A stretch of 64,000 bases of DNA from Phycisphaerales bacterium (GCA_020845755.1 JADLFE010000035.1:33351-97350); one strand, 5' to 3'; positions 44,719-53,578 are shown, counted from the first letter of the stretch. The notes: generated by a model from the letters alone, not told the origin. Translations and numbers: made by a program.

Positions 44719-46392
44719 TTATCGCGGTGTCGGCTCTGGATCGTCGGCGGGCGCGGGATCGGGCCCGGCGGGCGGTGCGGCGACCGGAGTGGTCGATGGC
44801 TTGGCGAATTCCAACCACGCCGTCCCTCGCGCCGTTCCTGTCTCGGTCAGGAACACCTCCCATCCCACAGACTCGATCTGGGCCATCGCGCGAGCGATGG
44901 GGATAGCGCTGGCGGCGGGCCCGGCCAATTTCATGAACGCGGCGGGCCTGAGGCGGACGACGCTGAAGACATCGCGTTCTGCCTCCGCGGGAACATCGGC
45001 GACCGCACGCAGTCGCTCGATCTCGGCCGAAACCGCTCGAATCGAACCGCCGCGAGCCAGCGACGCGATCCACCAGCCTTCGGCACCTGGTCCCGATTCT
45101 TCGTATGACCAGGCCATGAAGGCGCGCTCTTGCCCCTCGCGCACGACCTGATCGGCGGCGCGGAACTCGACGCTTCGCTGGGCCTCTGGGCTCAGCCCCT
45201 CGAAGGTGAGTTCCTTGGAGAGCCGCGCCCCGTCCGGGCCGGTTGGGCATGCGTGGTCGCGCAGGACCCGGGTCAGCGTGGCGTCGCCGAGTTCGCTCCC
45301 ACGAACGACGTCGGACATCTGCACTCCAACGGACATGGCGAAGCCTGAAGTGCTGTCGGCGGGGTGCATCCACATCAGCATCCGCGGGCCAAGCAGCGCG
45401 TCGAGTTCCCGTGTCTCGCCGGTCAATTTCGTGAGTTGCTCGGCAAGGGGACCGGGGAGGTTGGAGAAGTTCATGCCGTCGGTGGGACCGGCGAACACGA
45501 ACATCGCGTCGGCCGCAATCTGCCTGATAGCAGCCCTCGGGAGTGTGAGCGCCGCCACGCCGCCCGGCGGGCGCGACGCGGTCATCAACGCCGGATTGCC
45601 CGCGATGGTCGCTTCCCAACGATCGTCGGCGGTGCCTCGCAGACCAAGCGCCAGGATCGACGACGGTTCCTTCAGACTCTCCGGCGAGGCGTACTCGCCC
45701 GGGAGCGGCCCACGCAGCACCGCGATCACTGGGTGGGTGCCGAGAACCTCGGCGAGCCCGAATCCTGAAACGTCGGCGAGACGTTGGCCCACGCCGGCCT
45801 GCCCAGAGACAAGTTTGTCGAAAAGGTCCGTGGAAGACGCCGGCGCCAGGATCGCGGTCGCTCGGCGATCTCCCGCCTGGTTCCGCGCGTCGGCGGAATC
45901 CGTGGTGGCAAGTTCGAAGCGACCGTTCTCGAGAGAGAGCACGGGGCGACCGCCCGACACGCCGCGCGGCGCGGGCTTCAGGCGCTCGTACAGTCTCTTC
46001 TCGAATCCCGGCTCGATGCGGGTCATCACCGCCCAGTGCGCGTCGACGCCCCCGGGACGCCCAGGATCGGGAACGAACTCCATCGCGATCAGCACGCTCT
46101 CCCCGAGCATGGCGTCAAAGACGCGTTCCTGCGGGAGGTCGATCGTGGCGGCGAGTCGCCCCCAGGCCTCCGAGGTCTCGCTCAGCAAGCCGGCGCTGTG
46201 AAGCCACGTCTCCAACGCACGACCGGCGGGCGATCGGCGGAGCGCCGAGGCATCGTCGATGATGATGGCGACATGGACGGAATTCGGGAGCGATCCCAGG
46301 AGGTCAACGCTTTCCTGACGAAGCCGCGCCATCGCCATGACGCAGAGCGTCAACGACAACAAGGCCGCGCACCAGCGCTCAAATCGCGTCAC
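44719..46392 (-). CDS. Exported or membrane-anchored protein of unknown function
   Basis: 557 aa from a GTG at 46392, chosen because AGGAG lies 6 bases upstream and a hydrophobic signal/anchor follows directly (RFERWCAALLSLTLCVMAMA). The rest is a large soluble alternating alpha/beta region (for example LPNSVHVAIIIDDASALRRS and GLAEVLGTHPVIAVLRGPLPG) with a Pro/Ala/Asp-rich end. It resembles long proteins annotated as DUF3352-like, but I am not sure. It follows the sigma/anti-sigma pair on the same strand (97 bp gap) and may be part of that operon. Confidence 0.78.
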   Translation of the reverse strand: MTRFERWCAALLSLTLCVMAMARLRQESVDLLGSLPNSVHVAIIIDDASALRRSPAGRALETWLHSAGLLSETSEAWGRLAATIDLPQERVFDAMLGESVLIAMEFVPDPGRPGGVDAHWAVMTRIEPGFEKRLYERLKPAPRGVSGGRPVLSLENGRFELATTDSADARNQAGDRRATAILAPASSTDLFDKLVSGQAGVGQRLADVSGFGLAEVLGTHPVIAVLRGPLPGEYASPESLKEPSSILALGLRGTADDRWEATIAGNPALMTASRPPGGVAALTLPRAAIRQIAADAMFVFAGPTDGMNFSNLPGPLAEQLTKLTGETRELDALLGPRMLMWMHPADSTSGFAMSVGVQMSDVVRGSELGDATLTRVLRDHACPTGPDGARLSKELTFEGLSPEAQRSVEFRAADQVVREGQERAFMAWSYEESGPGAEGWWIASLARGGSIRAVSAEIERLRAVADVPAEAERDVFSVVRLRPAAFMKLAGPAASAIPIARAMAQIESVGWEVFLTETGTARGTAWLEFAKPSTTPVAAPPAGPDPAPADDPEPTPR

Positions 46393-46489
46393 ACTCGCTC
46401 CTGCAAACACACAGCCCCGACGCGGAAGAAGCCTCGACGCCGGGAAAAACCATGGCGGATCACACACGCCTCGAAGAACATGACAGCCC

Positions 46490-47278
46490 TTACTTTTCAG
46501 GCGTCAGTCGCTCAACGTCCTGAGGAGCAACCCCGGGAACATCCTGCCGCCAGCCGCCGACCCATGTGATGCCGCGTCGCGGCAATTCGCCGGCGCGGAT
46601 CGTCACGATCGACGGCGCCTGCCAAGCCACAGAGATCGATTCGCCGCAGGGCTGCATCCATGCGATCGGACGCGTGCCGCTCGGCATCGATGTCGCCGAC
46701 GTCAACTGCCACGACGATGACATCTCGTATCGCGAGGTGTCTCCCAGTTGAAGCGCCGTGCGCCGCTGCGTCGCGCGACGGGGAGATTCCGGCGACTGGG
46801 GCTCCACGAGCGTGCGGGTGATCGTACCGACCGCGCTGGCGACGGCCTGCGCGCCGTCCACGGCGTCGCGGCGTCCCGCTTCGGTCAGGGTCGAAATCGG
46901 ACGCTCGCCCGTGCCGAAATCCGAGAGTTCGGGATACATGGATTGGAGCAGCGCCACGCCCCCCACTGCGATCACAACGCTGACGCATACCGCCGTACGC
47001 CGACGAGCGCGATGTTGGCGACGCTCGATCTCAACGAACGGGGAATCAGCGTGAATCTTCGAAAGGACCGCCCCGGTCACGTCGATCCGACCGCTGGGAG
47101 CCCGAAGGGCCGCCAGCATCGATCGCTGCGCCTCAAGTTCGGCCATCACGGCGGAACTCACCTTCGCGAGTTCCTCGATTCGGGCGGCATCTGGGCTGTC
47201 GATGGAACCATCGAGATACGCGTCGATCAGGCGACGGACCTCGGGAGTGATCTGGCTGGGATTCGGACGCTCATTCAC
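46490..47278 (-). CDS. Putative anti-sigma factor
   Basis: 262 aa from a GTG at 47278 that overlaps the sigma-factor stop by eight bases. The N-terminal helical region (about 10-75; VRRLIDAYLDGSIDSPDAARIEELA) resembles anti-sigma zinc-finger-like domains but lacks the His/Cys cluster. A single membrane segment (about 95-113; AVCVSVVIAVGGVALLQSM) leads to an extracytoplasmic part of about 150 residues. Position and topology support a membrane-bound regulator of the adjacent ECF sigma factor. Confidence 0.75.
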   Translation of the reverse strand: MNERPNPSQITPEVRRLIDAYLDGSIDSPDAARIEELAKVSSAVMAELEAQRSMLAALRAPSGRIDVTGAVLSKIHADSPFVEIERRQHRARRRTAVCVSVVIAVGGVALLQSMYPELSDFGTGERPISTLTEAGRRDAVDGAQAVASAVGTITRTLVEPQSPESPRRATQRRTALQLGDTSRYEMSSSWQLTSATSMPSGTRPIAWMQPCGESISVAWQAPSIVTIRAGELPRRGITWVGGWRQDVPGVAPQDVERLTPEK

Positions 47279-47939
47279 GCGTCACCCCCCGACCGCGGAT
47301 CATGGCTCCGACTCGCACCTCCGACTCGGCGTCGTCCATCTCGCCGGCGTGAGATGGAGCGCCGGTGGTCTCGCCACGTTCGCCCTCGCGCTGGTTGGAC
47401 TCCATCGCCTCGCGCAGACGCCGACGCCCGCGGTGAAGATGGCTCTTCACTGTGCCTTCCGGCATCGCCATGTGCTCGGCGATCAGCCAGATCGGCCAAT
47501 CCTGCTGATGGAAAAGCAGCAGCACTTCGCGCTGCTCAAGCGACAACGACATGAGCGCCCGCTGGAGCGCATCACGCGACGCGGCATCGGTATCCCGCTG
47601 GATCACCGGCGCTTCGGGGAGTTCGGAACGCCCCGATCGGGCCGAGACCGTGTCGCTGTCATAGGTGGGCTGGTGTTTCTGGATCGCGTTGATAAACAGA
47701 CGGCGCGCAATCGTGAAAAGCCAGGTCGAAAAGCGGAAACGAGGATCAAACCGATCGAGATTGGTCAGCACGCGAACAAACGCATCCTGCACGATGTCCT
47801 CGGCCAATTCACGCCGCCCCGACAAACGCAGAAGATACGCGTACAACTGGTTCTGATACGCGCGCACAAACACCCCGGCCGCCTCGCGGTCGCCCGCCGC
47901 CGCTCGCCGTATCAACGCGTGCTCTTCGGATCGCTTCAT
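47271..47939 (-). CDS. ECF-type RNA polymerase sigma factor
   Basis: 222 aa. Region 2 (about 8-85; AYLLRLSGRRELAEDIVQDAFVRVL, FSTWLFTIARRLFIN) and region 4 (about 125-180; LEQREVLLLFHQQDW, IAEHMAMPEGTVKSHLHRGR) are clear. A 40-residue Glu/Gly-rich tail follows region 4. It should direct polymerase to a small regulon under control of the neighbouring anti-sigma protein. The target promoter motif cannot be read from this window alone. Confidence 0.93.
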   Translation of the reverse strand: MKRSEEHALIRRAAAGDREAAGVFVRAYQNQLYAYLLRLSGRRELAEDIVQDAFVRVLTNLDRFDPRFRFSTWLFTIARRLFINAIQKHQPTYDSDTVSARSGRSELPEAPVIQRDTDAASRDALQRALMSLSLEQREVLLLFHQQDWPIWLIAEHMAMPEGTVKSHLHRGRRRLREAMESNQREGERGETTGAPSHAGEMDDAESEVRVGAMIRGRGVTRE

Positions 47940-48030
47940 CCGGTCCTCCGACGCCGCGAAATTCGCGTCGCCACTTCAGAATACCAGCAGCACCCTCGAC
48001 GGGATGCTGTCCCTCGGTCAAACGCCTATG

Positions 48031-48058
48031 AAAAAACCCGCCACGGGCAGGCGGGTTT
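48031..48058 (-). terminator. Rho-independent terminator of the B12-fold gene
   Basis: AACCCGCC (48035-48042) and GGCGGGTT (48050-48057) pair perfectly with a 7-base loop; on the minus strand the hairpin is followed by six T residues (48031-48036). It lies 37 bases after the stop codon at 48095. Confidence 0.88.
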
Positions 48059-48094
48059 CGTTCGGGGACTCCAACGGGTTTCCATTCAGGCGGC

Positions 48095-48796
48095 CTAGGC
48101 CGCCCGCGCTCGTCGACGCTTCACGATCTCACGCTCGGCTTCGGCCGCAACACTGGCCGAGTCAGCCATCAGCGTCTTGACCATCGCCATGGGGGTCGGG
48201 GCGAAGATGTGGGCTCCGATTTCCTCGGCCAGGCCCTCGGCCCTGGCAAAGACGCCGCCGCCCACGGCGATCTGGAGTTTGGGCAGGGCCCCGATCTCCC
48301 GGAAGGTGTCGATCAACTGGCGGATGCCGGGAAGGTCGCTGGGGCCCGACGAAAAGAGGAGCAGGATGTCGGGGCGGAACTCGTGGACCTGCGACAGCAC
48401 CTCGTCATTCGGCAGTTGACCGCCTGGGAATCTGGTGACAAAGCCCGCCGCCTCGAGCATGTCGACGGCCATCTGGGCGCCGAGTTCGTCGCAATCAGTC
48501 GGGCCACACATCGCGAAGATCGACTTGCCGCGCGGCCCCTGCTGGGTGAGGGCGGCCGACGTGCGATCGACCAGCACACGAAGAAGGCGGGTACCGAGTT
48601 TGTAACTGACGTCGCTGAGTTGATCCTCGCGGTGCAGACGATCAATGAGCGAGTACGTTGGCCAATACATGTCCTGGACGAGGCGCTCGGGGGTGAGGCC
48701 GAGTTCGAGAGCCTCGCCCACGATACGCCGTGCCGCGGGGCGGTCGCCGTTGATGAGGGTTTCGAAGAAACGTTCGACGATGGCTTCAAGGTTCAT
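48095..48796 (-). CDS. Cobalamin-binding-fold protein (degenerate ligand motif)
   Basis: 233 aa from the ATG at 48796 (GGAG about 10 bases upstream). Residues about 1-90 form a helical cap (WPTYSLIDRLHREDQLSDV) like the first module of CarH/MetH cobalamin domains, and about 94-210 form the Rossmann B12 fold (IFAMCGPTDCDELGAQM; later IAVGGGVFARAEGLAEEIGAHIFAPTP). The cobalt-ligand His of the ExHxxG/DxHxxG motif is replaced by Asp103 (DCDELG). It has no DNA-binding or catalytic domain. It may bind cobalamin weakly, in another mode, or not at all. A terminator follows. Confidence 0.85.
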   Translation of the reverse strand: MNLEAIVERFFETLINGDRPAARRIVGEALELGLTPERLVQDMYWPTYSLIDRLHREDQLSDVSYKLGTRLLRVLVDRTSAALTQQGPRGKSIFAMCGPTDCDELGAQMAVDMLEAAGFVTRFPGGQLPNDEVLSQVHEFRPDILLLFSSGPSDLPGIRQLIDTFREIGALPKLQIAVGGGVFARAEGLAEEIGAHIFAPTPMAMVKTLMADSASVAAEAEREIVKRRRARAA

Positions 48797-49133
48797 AACC
48801 GGTGGACTCCGTTCGTCATTGCCGTAGCCGGTTCCACCGGCACGCCAGCCGCGTGCTGTTGGCGGCGGGGTATCCAGCCCCGACGCCTCTCTCAAACCCT
48901 GCCCTTCGTGCGGTTGAGGTATCGAGCGCTGGAATCCGATCGCGTGAATCACGCGCCGGGGCGCAGGATTCGGAGCGTGGCATTGCGCGGCGTCCGAGAA
49001 CGGGCATCCGCGATTCGCGGACCAATTTAGCGTCCGAGAACTCGATCCGTCGGCGGTCCCTGAGGTTGGCAATCCCTGTAGGCGCTCCGAGAGGGGCATG
49101 TGAGGCACCGCATGGTTTCCGATGTGCAACCAA
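48797..49133. other. Non-coding region upstream of the B12-fold gene
   Basis: 337 bp without a supported gene. It contains two perfect copies of GCGTCCGAGAAC at 48990-49001 and 49030-49041 (40-bp period); an 11-base version occurs again inside ubiE at 49196-49206. I see no riboswitch-like structure, tRNA or conserved reading frame here. Confidence 0.5.
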
Positions 49134-49970
49134 TCAGGCTCGCTTGAACGCCCGATAACACACGCATATCCCGAGCGAAAGCCCGGTCGCGGACACGTCC
49201 GAGAACCCGGCAGCGGTCAGCCGCCCGCACATCTCGGACCTGCTCATGAACGTTCCGACCGAGCGCGGCAGGTAGCGATATGCCCCAGAACGGTCGCGAC
49301 TGATGAGCGTTGCTGTCCGCGGCATGACCCAGCCGCAGTAGAAGTCATAGAAGAGATTCATCGGAAACCAGCGCGGGCGATCGAACTCCAGAACCACCAG
49401 TCGCCCGCCGGGGCGGAGCACACGGAAGAACTCCGCGATGGCCTTGGCGGGGTCCGCGACATTTCGGATGCCGAACGCGATTGACACGACATCGAATGAC
49501 GCATCGGGAAACCCGAGCGCCATGGCGTCGCCCTCGTGGTAACTGACCTTGGCGGCCAATTCGGGCGGCAATCGAGTCGGGCGCTTATGCTCGGCGATGT
49601 CGAGCATGGCGCGGGTGAAGTCCACGCCGGTGACTTTGGCGGCCGGCGATCTGGCGAAGGCCTCGGTGAGATCGCCCGTGCCGCACGCCACGTCGAGAAC
49701 GTGCTCATTCTCCTTCACCATCGCGGATTTCACGGCAAACCTGCGCCAGCGCTGATCCTGCCAGAGCGAGTGGATGCGGTTGTTGAGGTCGTAACTCGCG
49801 GCGATCGCGCCGAACATCTTCTGGACACGCGCGGGCTTGTCGGCCAGGGAGTGCGGATCGGCCAGGTCCGGGGCCGCCCACGCGGGCGCGGCCTCACCTG
49901 GGACTTGGCCCGGGGCGCTGGGAGAGCCCGCGCCGGGCTGATCGGGAGTTTTCGTGATAGGGCCGGGCAT
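49134..49970 (-). CDS. ubiE: Demethylmenaquinone/ubiquinone C-methyltransferase
   Basis: 278 aa from the ATG at 49970; an N-terminal Pro/Ala/Gly-rich stretch of about 40 residues is unusual for the family. The motifs RVQKMFGAIAASYDLNN, VLDVACGTGDLTE, FDVVSIAFGIRNVAD and RPGGRLVVLEF identify a UbiE/MenG enzyme, which methylates the quinone ring in the last steps of menaquinone or ubiquinone synthesis. Planctomycetes mainly use menaquinone, so menG is a likely equivalent name. It is divergent from the M48 lipoprotein. Confidence 0.93.
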   Translation of the reverse strand: MPGPITKTPDQPGAGSPSAPGQVPGEAAPAWAAPDLADPHSLADKPARVQKMFGAIAASYDLNNRIHSLWQDQRWRRFAVKSAMVKENEHVLDVACGTGDLTEAFARSPAAKVTGVDFTRAMLDIAEHKRPTRLPPELAAKVSYHEGDAMALGFPDASFDVVSIAFGIRNVADPAKAIAEFFRVLRPGGRLVVLEFDRPRWFPMNLFYDFYCGWVMPRTATLISRDRSGAYRYLPRSVGTFMSRSEMCGRLTAAGFSDVSATGLSLGICVCYRAFKRA

Positions 49971-50054
49971 CGGGACAAGATTAGGGACGGTGAAGCGGGC
50001 TGGGTGAAGGTTCAACAGTGTGGGATACGCGAAGCACGGTGGGAGGAGGGAGCA

Positions 50055-50147
50055 ATGAGAGGCGTCGAACCGATACTGGACCCGGGGCGTTTGCCCGCGC
50101 ACGATTGCGGCGTTGGAAACCCGCCTCACACGGAGTCTTCACGATGA
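50055..50147 (+). CDS. Possible 30-aa leader ORF before the M48 gene
   Basis: The ATG at 50055 follows an unusually strong GGAGGAGGGAG site at ideal spacing. The 30-codon frame encodes a short hydrophilic peptide with no recognisable domain and ends with TGA at 50145-50147, overlapping the ATG of the next gene as ATGA. This layout is typical of a translated leader that couples to its downstream gene. It could also be a chance frame in high-GC DNA. Confidence 0.4.
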   Translation: MRGVEPILDPGRLPAHDCGVGNPPHTESSR

Positions 50148-51181
50148 ACCGTTGCCGAGCGTTGAACTGCCTGAGCCTGGCCTTGGTGCTGATCGGACTG
50201 GCGTCGAGCATGACGGGCTGCGAGACCAACGCGGCGACCGGGCGAAGCCAGTATCTGGCGATGTCGCGGGACGAAGAGATCCAACTCGGCAGCGAGGCCT
50301 CGCCGGAACTGGTGAAGGAGATGGGAGGCAAGGTCCAGAGCCCTGAACTGCAGGCCTATGTCACAGGCATCGGGCGTCGCCTTGCGGAACAGACCGAGGC
50401 CGACAATCCGTCGCTCCCGTGGGAGTTCACGCTGCTTGACTCCGACGTGATCAACGCGTTCGCGCTGCCGGGCGGCAAAGTCTTCTTCTCGCGCGGGCTG
50501 GCGGAGAAGATGACCAACGAGGCGCAGATGGCCGCGGTCTTGGGGCACGAGGTCGGACACGTCACGGGCAAGCACACCAACGCACGCTTCGGCAAACAGG
50601 TGGCGACGGTCGGAATCGCTGCTGTGATCGGCGGGTTGATCGGCGCGGCGGCGACGGAAGACCGCACGACTGGCGCGGCGATCGGCGCGGGGGCGGGCGC
50701 GACCGTGGGCGGCGTGGTAGTGCTGTCATACTCGCGCGACGACGAACTCGAGGCCGATCGCCTGGGCATGCGTTACATGGAGCGGCTTGGCTATGACCCG
50801 CGCGGCGCGATCCAGGTGCAGGAAATCCTGAAGAAGGAAGCGGGCGGCAACGCCCCGCCCGAGATGCTCTCGACGCACCCGGCTTCCGACACGCGCATCG
50901 CGGAACTGGAGAAGCGGTACAAGAAGTACTACGCGGAGAAGGCCGCGGGGATGACGTACAACTTGTACGAGGACCGCTTCCGCTCTCAGTTCCTCGCGAA
51001 ACTCCCGCCCAAGAAGCAGACCCGCGCAACGACCACGCGCGAGATGCTGGCAGGAGCGGCGATGATGAACGCGTCCGATGAAATGACACAGGGCGGAATC
51101 GCGAGCACGTTCCCACTCGGCGATCCGACGCAGTGGTGCTGGCATTGCGCGGCGGGGGCGGCGGAGTCGGCCGCTCGGTAG
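50144..51181 (+). CDS. M48-family metalloprotease lipoprotein
   Basis: 345 aa; GGAG is 9 bases before the ATG at 50144. A lipobox SMTGC puts the acylated Cys at 26. The zinc site is HEVGH (135-139) with the third ligand in ELEADRLGMRYM. Between them lies a glycine-zipper-like hydrophobic segment (VIGGLIGAAATEDRTTGAAI). The protein resembles the BepA/LoiP group of periplasmic quality-control proteases. It lacks an obvious TPR domain; a basic Thr/Arg-rich end follows the catalytic part. Confidence 0.9.
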   Translation: MNRCRALNCLSLALVLIGLASSMTGCETNAATGRSQYLAMSRDEEIQLGSEASPELVKEMGGKVQSPELQAYVTGIGRRLAEQTEADNPSLPWEFTLLDSDVINAFALPGGKVFFSRGLAEKMTNEAQMAAVLGHEVGHVTGKHTNARFGKQVATVGIAAVIGGLIGAAATEDRTTGAAIGAGAGATVGGVVVLSYSRDDELEADRLGMRYMERLGYDPRGAIQVQEILKKEAGGNAPPEMLSTHPASDTRIAELEKRYKKYYAEKAAGMTYNLYEDRFRSQFLAKLPPKKQTRATTTREMLAGAAMMNASDEMTQGGIASTFPLGDPTQWCWHCAAGAAESAAR

Positions 51182-51220
51182 TCCTGCCTGCCGCTGAAAA
51201 ACAACGCGTTGGCTGGTTCA

Positions 51221-51340
51221 GCAACGGGCAACGGGCAATCGGTGACAGGCAATGGAAAGCGAGGAGCGCGAACACGATACGCGCCGGCGTTGCGCGATGA
51301 TCGTCGTCCATGGCCAATTGCCCATTCACCATTGCCCATA
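51221..51340. repeat. Imperfect inverted GGGCAAT-type repeats between convergent genes
   Basis: A run of GGGCAA-like units on the + strand (51221-51255, including GGGCAATCGGTGACAGGCAA) is mirrored by CCATTGCCCA-like units (51312-51340). The arms could pair into a long imperfect hairpin with a loop of about 55 bases. It lies between the M48 gene (+) and the M19 dipeptidase gene (-). Confidence 0.45.
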
Positions 51341-51374
51341 CTGACAGGACGATGGTGAAACGAACTCACCGCGC

Positions 51375-52376
51375 TCACCACCCCCAGAACCTGAGCCAGT
51401 TGTCACAGGCAAACCCGCGGATGTCTTCATCGCCCCAGCCGCGCGACGACAGCGCGTCGAGCAGCTTGGACAGGTCTCGCGGCGAGCGGATGGTGTCGGG
51501 CAGGCCCTCGGCGCTGAACCCGCCGTCCATGTCGCTCCCGAGCCCCACCGCTCGTCGGTGCCCCACACGTTCGCACACGCGCTCGACGTGGCGGATCGCG
51601 TCGTCGATCGTGGGCCCGCGCTCGGCGCCCGGCGGCGTGAGAAACTTGCCGTAGAGATTGAGCCCGATTACGCCGCCACGACGCGCGATTTCGATGATGG
51701 TCGCGTCGGTCAGGTGGCGCTGGTTTGATCGATCGAGCAACTCGCGGCAGTTGGAGTGCGACGCCATTACCGTCGAGTCGGTCAACGCCAGCACCTGCTC
51801 GAGCGATGCATCGGACAAGTGCGACACGTCGATGACGACACCGAGACGGTCCATCTCTCGGACCAATTCGCGGCCAAGGTCCGTCAAACCCGTCGTGGTC
51901 GAGTTCCCACCCGCGTATCGCGAGGCCTTGGCCCACGACGGCCCCACCGCGACAAGCCCCTGCGACACCCACCACTCCAACTCGTCCGGCGACGCGATCG
52001 GGTCGGCGTTTTCCATAAGGATTCCCAGCGAGATCGGCGCATCGGCGCTTGCCTTGGTGCCGCGTCGCGGCATGAGCGCGACCCGCCCCGTGACGGCCGC
52101 CCGCTCGTACCGCGCCAACTGTGCCCGCCCTCGCTGAGCGGCAGCCTTGGCGTCGCCGGACGGATAGCCGACCGCGTCGGTGCCGTCGGCCTCGGTGAAG
52201 ATCGTGCCCAGGCAGAAGCGCACGCCGGCGTCGCGGAGCGCGGGCCACGTGACGGCGGCGGGCGGGTGCGGGCCGCCCGCGGATTCGATCGGCGCGTCCA
52301 TGTCGCGCCCGCACTCGGCGAGGTAGGCGAGGTCGAGGTGGGCATCAAACCACGGCGCGAATGCACGCGTTGTCAT
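51375..52376 (-). CDS. Membrane-dipeptidase-type (M19) zinc dipeptidase
   Basis: 333 aa, within the normal range. Zinc-site signatures are DAHLDLAY (HxD), MENADPI (bridging Glu), VIDVSHLSD and VMASHSNCREL (His ligands), and the late GLGSDMDGG. The family hydrolyses dipeptides, including D-containing ones in renal-type enzymes. There is no signal peptide, so it is probably cytoplasmic. It is convergent with the M48 gene. Confidence 0.92.
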   Translation of the reverse strand: MTTRAFAPWFDAHLDLAYLAECGRDMDAPIESAGGPHPPAAVTWPALRDAGVRFCLGTIFTEADGTDAVGYPSGDAKAAAQRGRAQLARYERAAVTGRVALMPRRGTKASADAPISLGILMENADPIASPDELEWWVSQGLVAVGPSWAKASRYAGGNSTTTGLTDLGRELVREMDRLGVVIDVSHLSDASLEQVLALTDSTVMASHSNCRELLDRSNQRHLTDATIIEIARRGGVIGLNLYGKFLTPPGAERGPTIDDAIRHVERVCERVGHRRAVGLGSDMDGGFSAEGLPDTIRSPRDLSKLLDALSSRGWGDEDIRGFACDNWLRFWGW

Positions 52377-52515
52377 GGGTGTAGTTTAGATTCGGAAGGC
52401 GGGAGTTGGGAAGTGACGCAATGCCCTCAGGCCGCGGATGCGGACACAAGAGCGCTGCCTTCATCGAGCGATCAGGCACATGCTGCGTGGCGTGTTGGCA
52501 CACGCGGGTCCATCT

Positions 52516-53550
52516 TTACAACTGCTCAAGGAAGCGAAGGTCGTTCTCGAAGAGCATGCGGATGTCGGGGATGCCGTATTTGCCCATGGCGATTCGTTCG
52601 ATGCCGAAACCGAACGCGAAGCCGGTCCAAGTTTCGGGGTCCAGGCCGCAGGCCTCGAAGACCGCGGGGTCGACCATGCCGCAGCCGCCGAGTTCAATCC
52701 AGCGCGCGGGCTGATCAGGGCGGAGGCGGATCTTCATGTCGAACTCGGCGCTGGGCTCGGTGAATGGGAAGAAACTCGGGCGGAGGCGGACCTCGGCGTC
52801 TTTGCCGAAGTAAGAGCGTGCGAAGTGGAGCAGCGTGCTCTTGAGTTCGCTCATTGTCACGCCGCGATCGACGTACAGCCCTTCGATCTGGTGGAACATG
52901 AACGAGTGCGTGGCGTCAACGGTGTCGGGTCGATAGACGCGCCCCGGCGCGACGACCTTGATGGGCGGCCCCCAGCCGCGCTTGATCGCATCTTCCATCG
53001 TGCGAATCTGCACGGTGCTGGTCTGGCTGCGGAGCATGCGCGGGCGCGTGTGCCTGGCGGGGTTGTCGACGTAGAAGTTGTCGATGGGATCGCGAGCGGG
53101 GTGCTCTTGCGGGATGTTGAGTTTGATGAAGTTGTGCTCGTCGTCCTCGAGTTCAGGGCCGTCGGCGACCTCGAAGCCCATGCGAGCGAAGACCTCGACG
53201 AGTTCATCGCGAACCCGGCTGATGATGTGGGCGCGCCCGAGTGCATGGCTGTCGACCAGACCGGGCTCGGTCATATCGATCATCGGGCCGGCGGTGGCGG
53301 CGGGCGCGGCGCCGATCTGGTCCTTGCGCGAGGCGTGGGCGGCTTCCAGCGTGTTCTTGAGCGAGTTGAGACGCGCCCCCACCGCGGGCTTCTGGTCCTT
53401 GGGAACATCCTTGAGCGAGCCCATGAGAGCCTTGAGCCTGCCGCTGGCGCCAAGGTAGGCGACGCGCCAGGCTTCGAGGGCGGCGGCGTCGGCGACGGCG
53501 GTAAGCTCCGCCAGCGCGCCCTTCTCGGTCTGTTCGAGTTGATCGAGCAT
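52516..53550 (-). CDS. pheS: Phenylalanyl-tRNA synthetase alpha subunit
   Basis: 344 aa. An N-terminal coiled coil (about 5-90, tRNA-binding) precedes the class II catalytic core. Motif 2 (QTSTVQIRTME; VVAPGRVYRPDTVDATHSFMFHQIEG) and motif 3 (FAFGFGIERIAMGKYGIPDIR) are intact. pheT is not in the window downstream of it; the next gene on the left is the convergent or separate M19 gene, so the beta subunit is encoded elsewhere. It follows the terminator of the ribosomal block. Confidence 0.96.
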   Translation of the reverse strand: MLDQLEQTEKGALAELTAVADAAALEAWRVAYLGASGRLKALMGSLKDVPKDQKPAVGARLNSLKNTLEAAHASRKDQIGAAPAATAGPMIDMTEPGLVDSHALGRAHIISRVRDELVEVFARMGFEVADGPELEDDEHNFIKLNIPQEHPARDPIDNFYVDNPARHTRPRMLRSQTSTVQIRTMEDAIKRGWGPPIKVVAPGRVYRPDTVDATHSFMFHQIEGLYVDRGVTMSELKSTLLHFARSYFGKDAEVRLRPSFFPFTEPSAEFDMKIRLRPDQPARWIELGGCGMVDPAVFEACGLDPETWTGFAFGFGIERIAMGKYGIPDIRMLFENDLRFLEQL

Positions 53551-53578
53551 GGGAAGATGATATCGGCGGGAGGGAATG

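Noticed and set aside
48797..49133. Cobalamin riboswitch before the B12-fold gene
   Set aside because: I could not find a B12-box-like core or a matching fold; only a short direct repeat is present.
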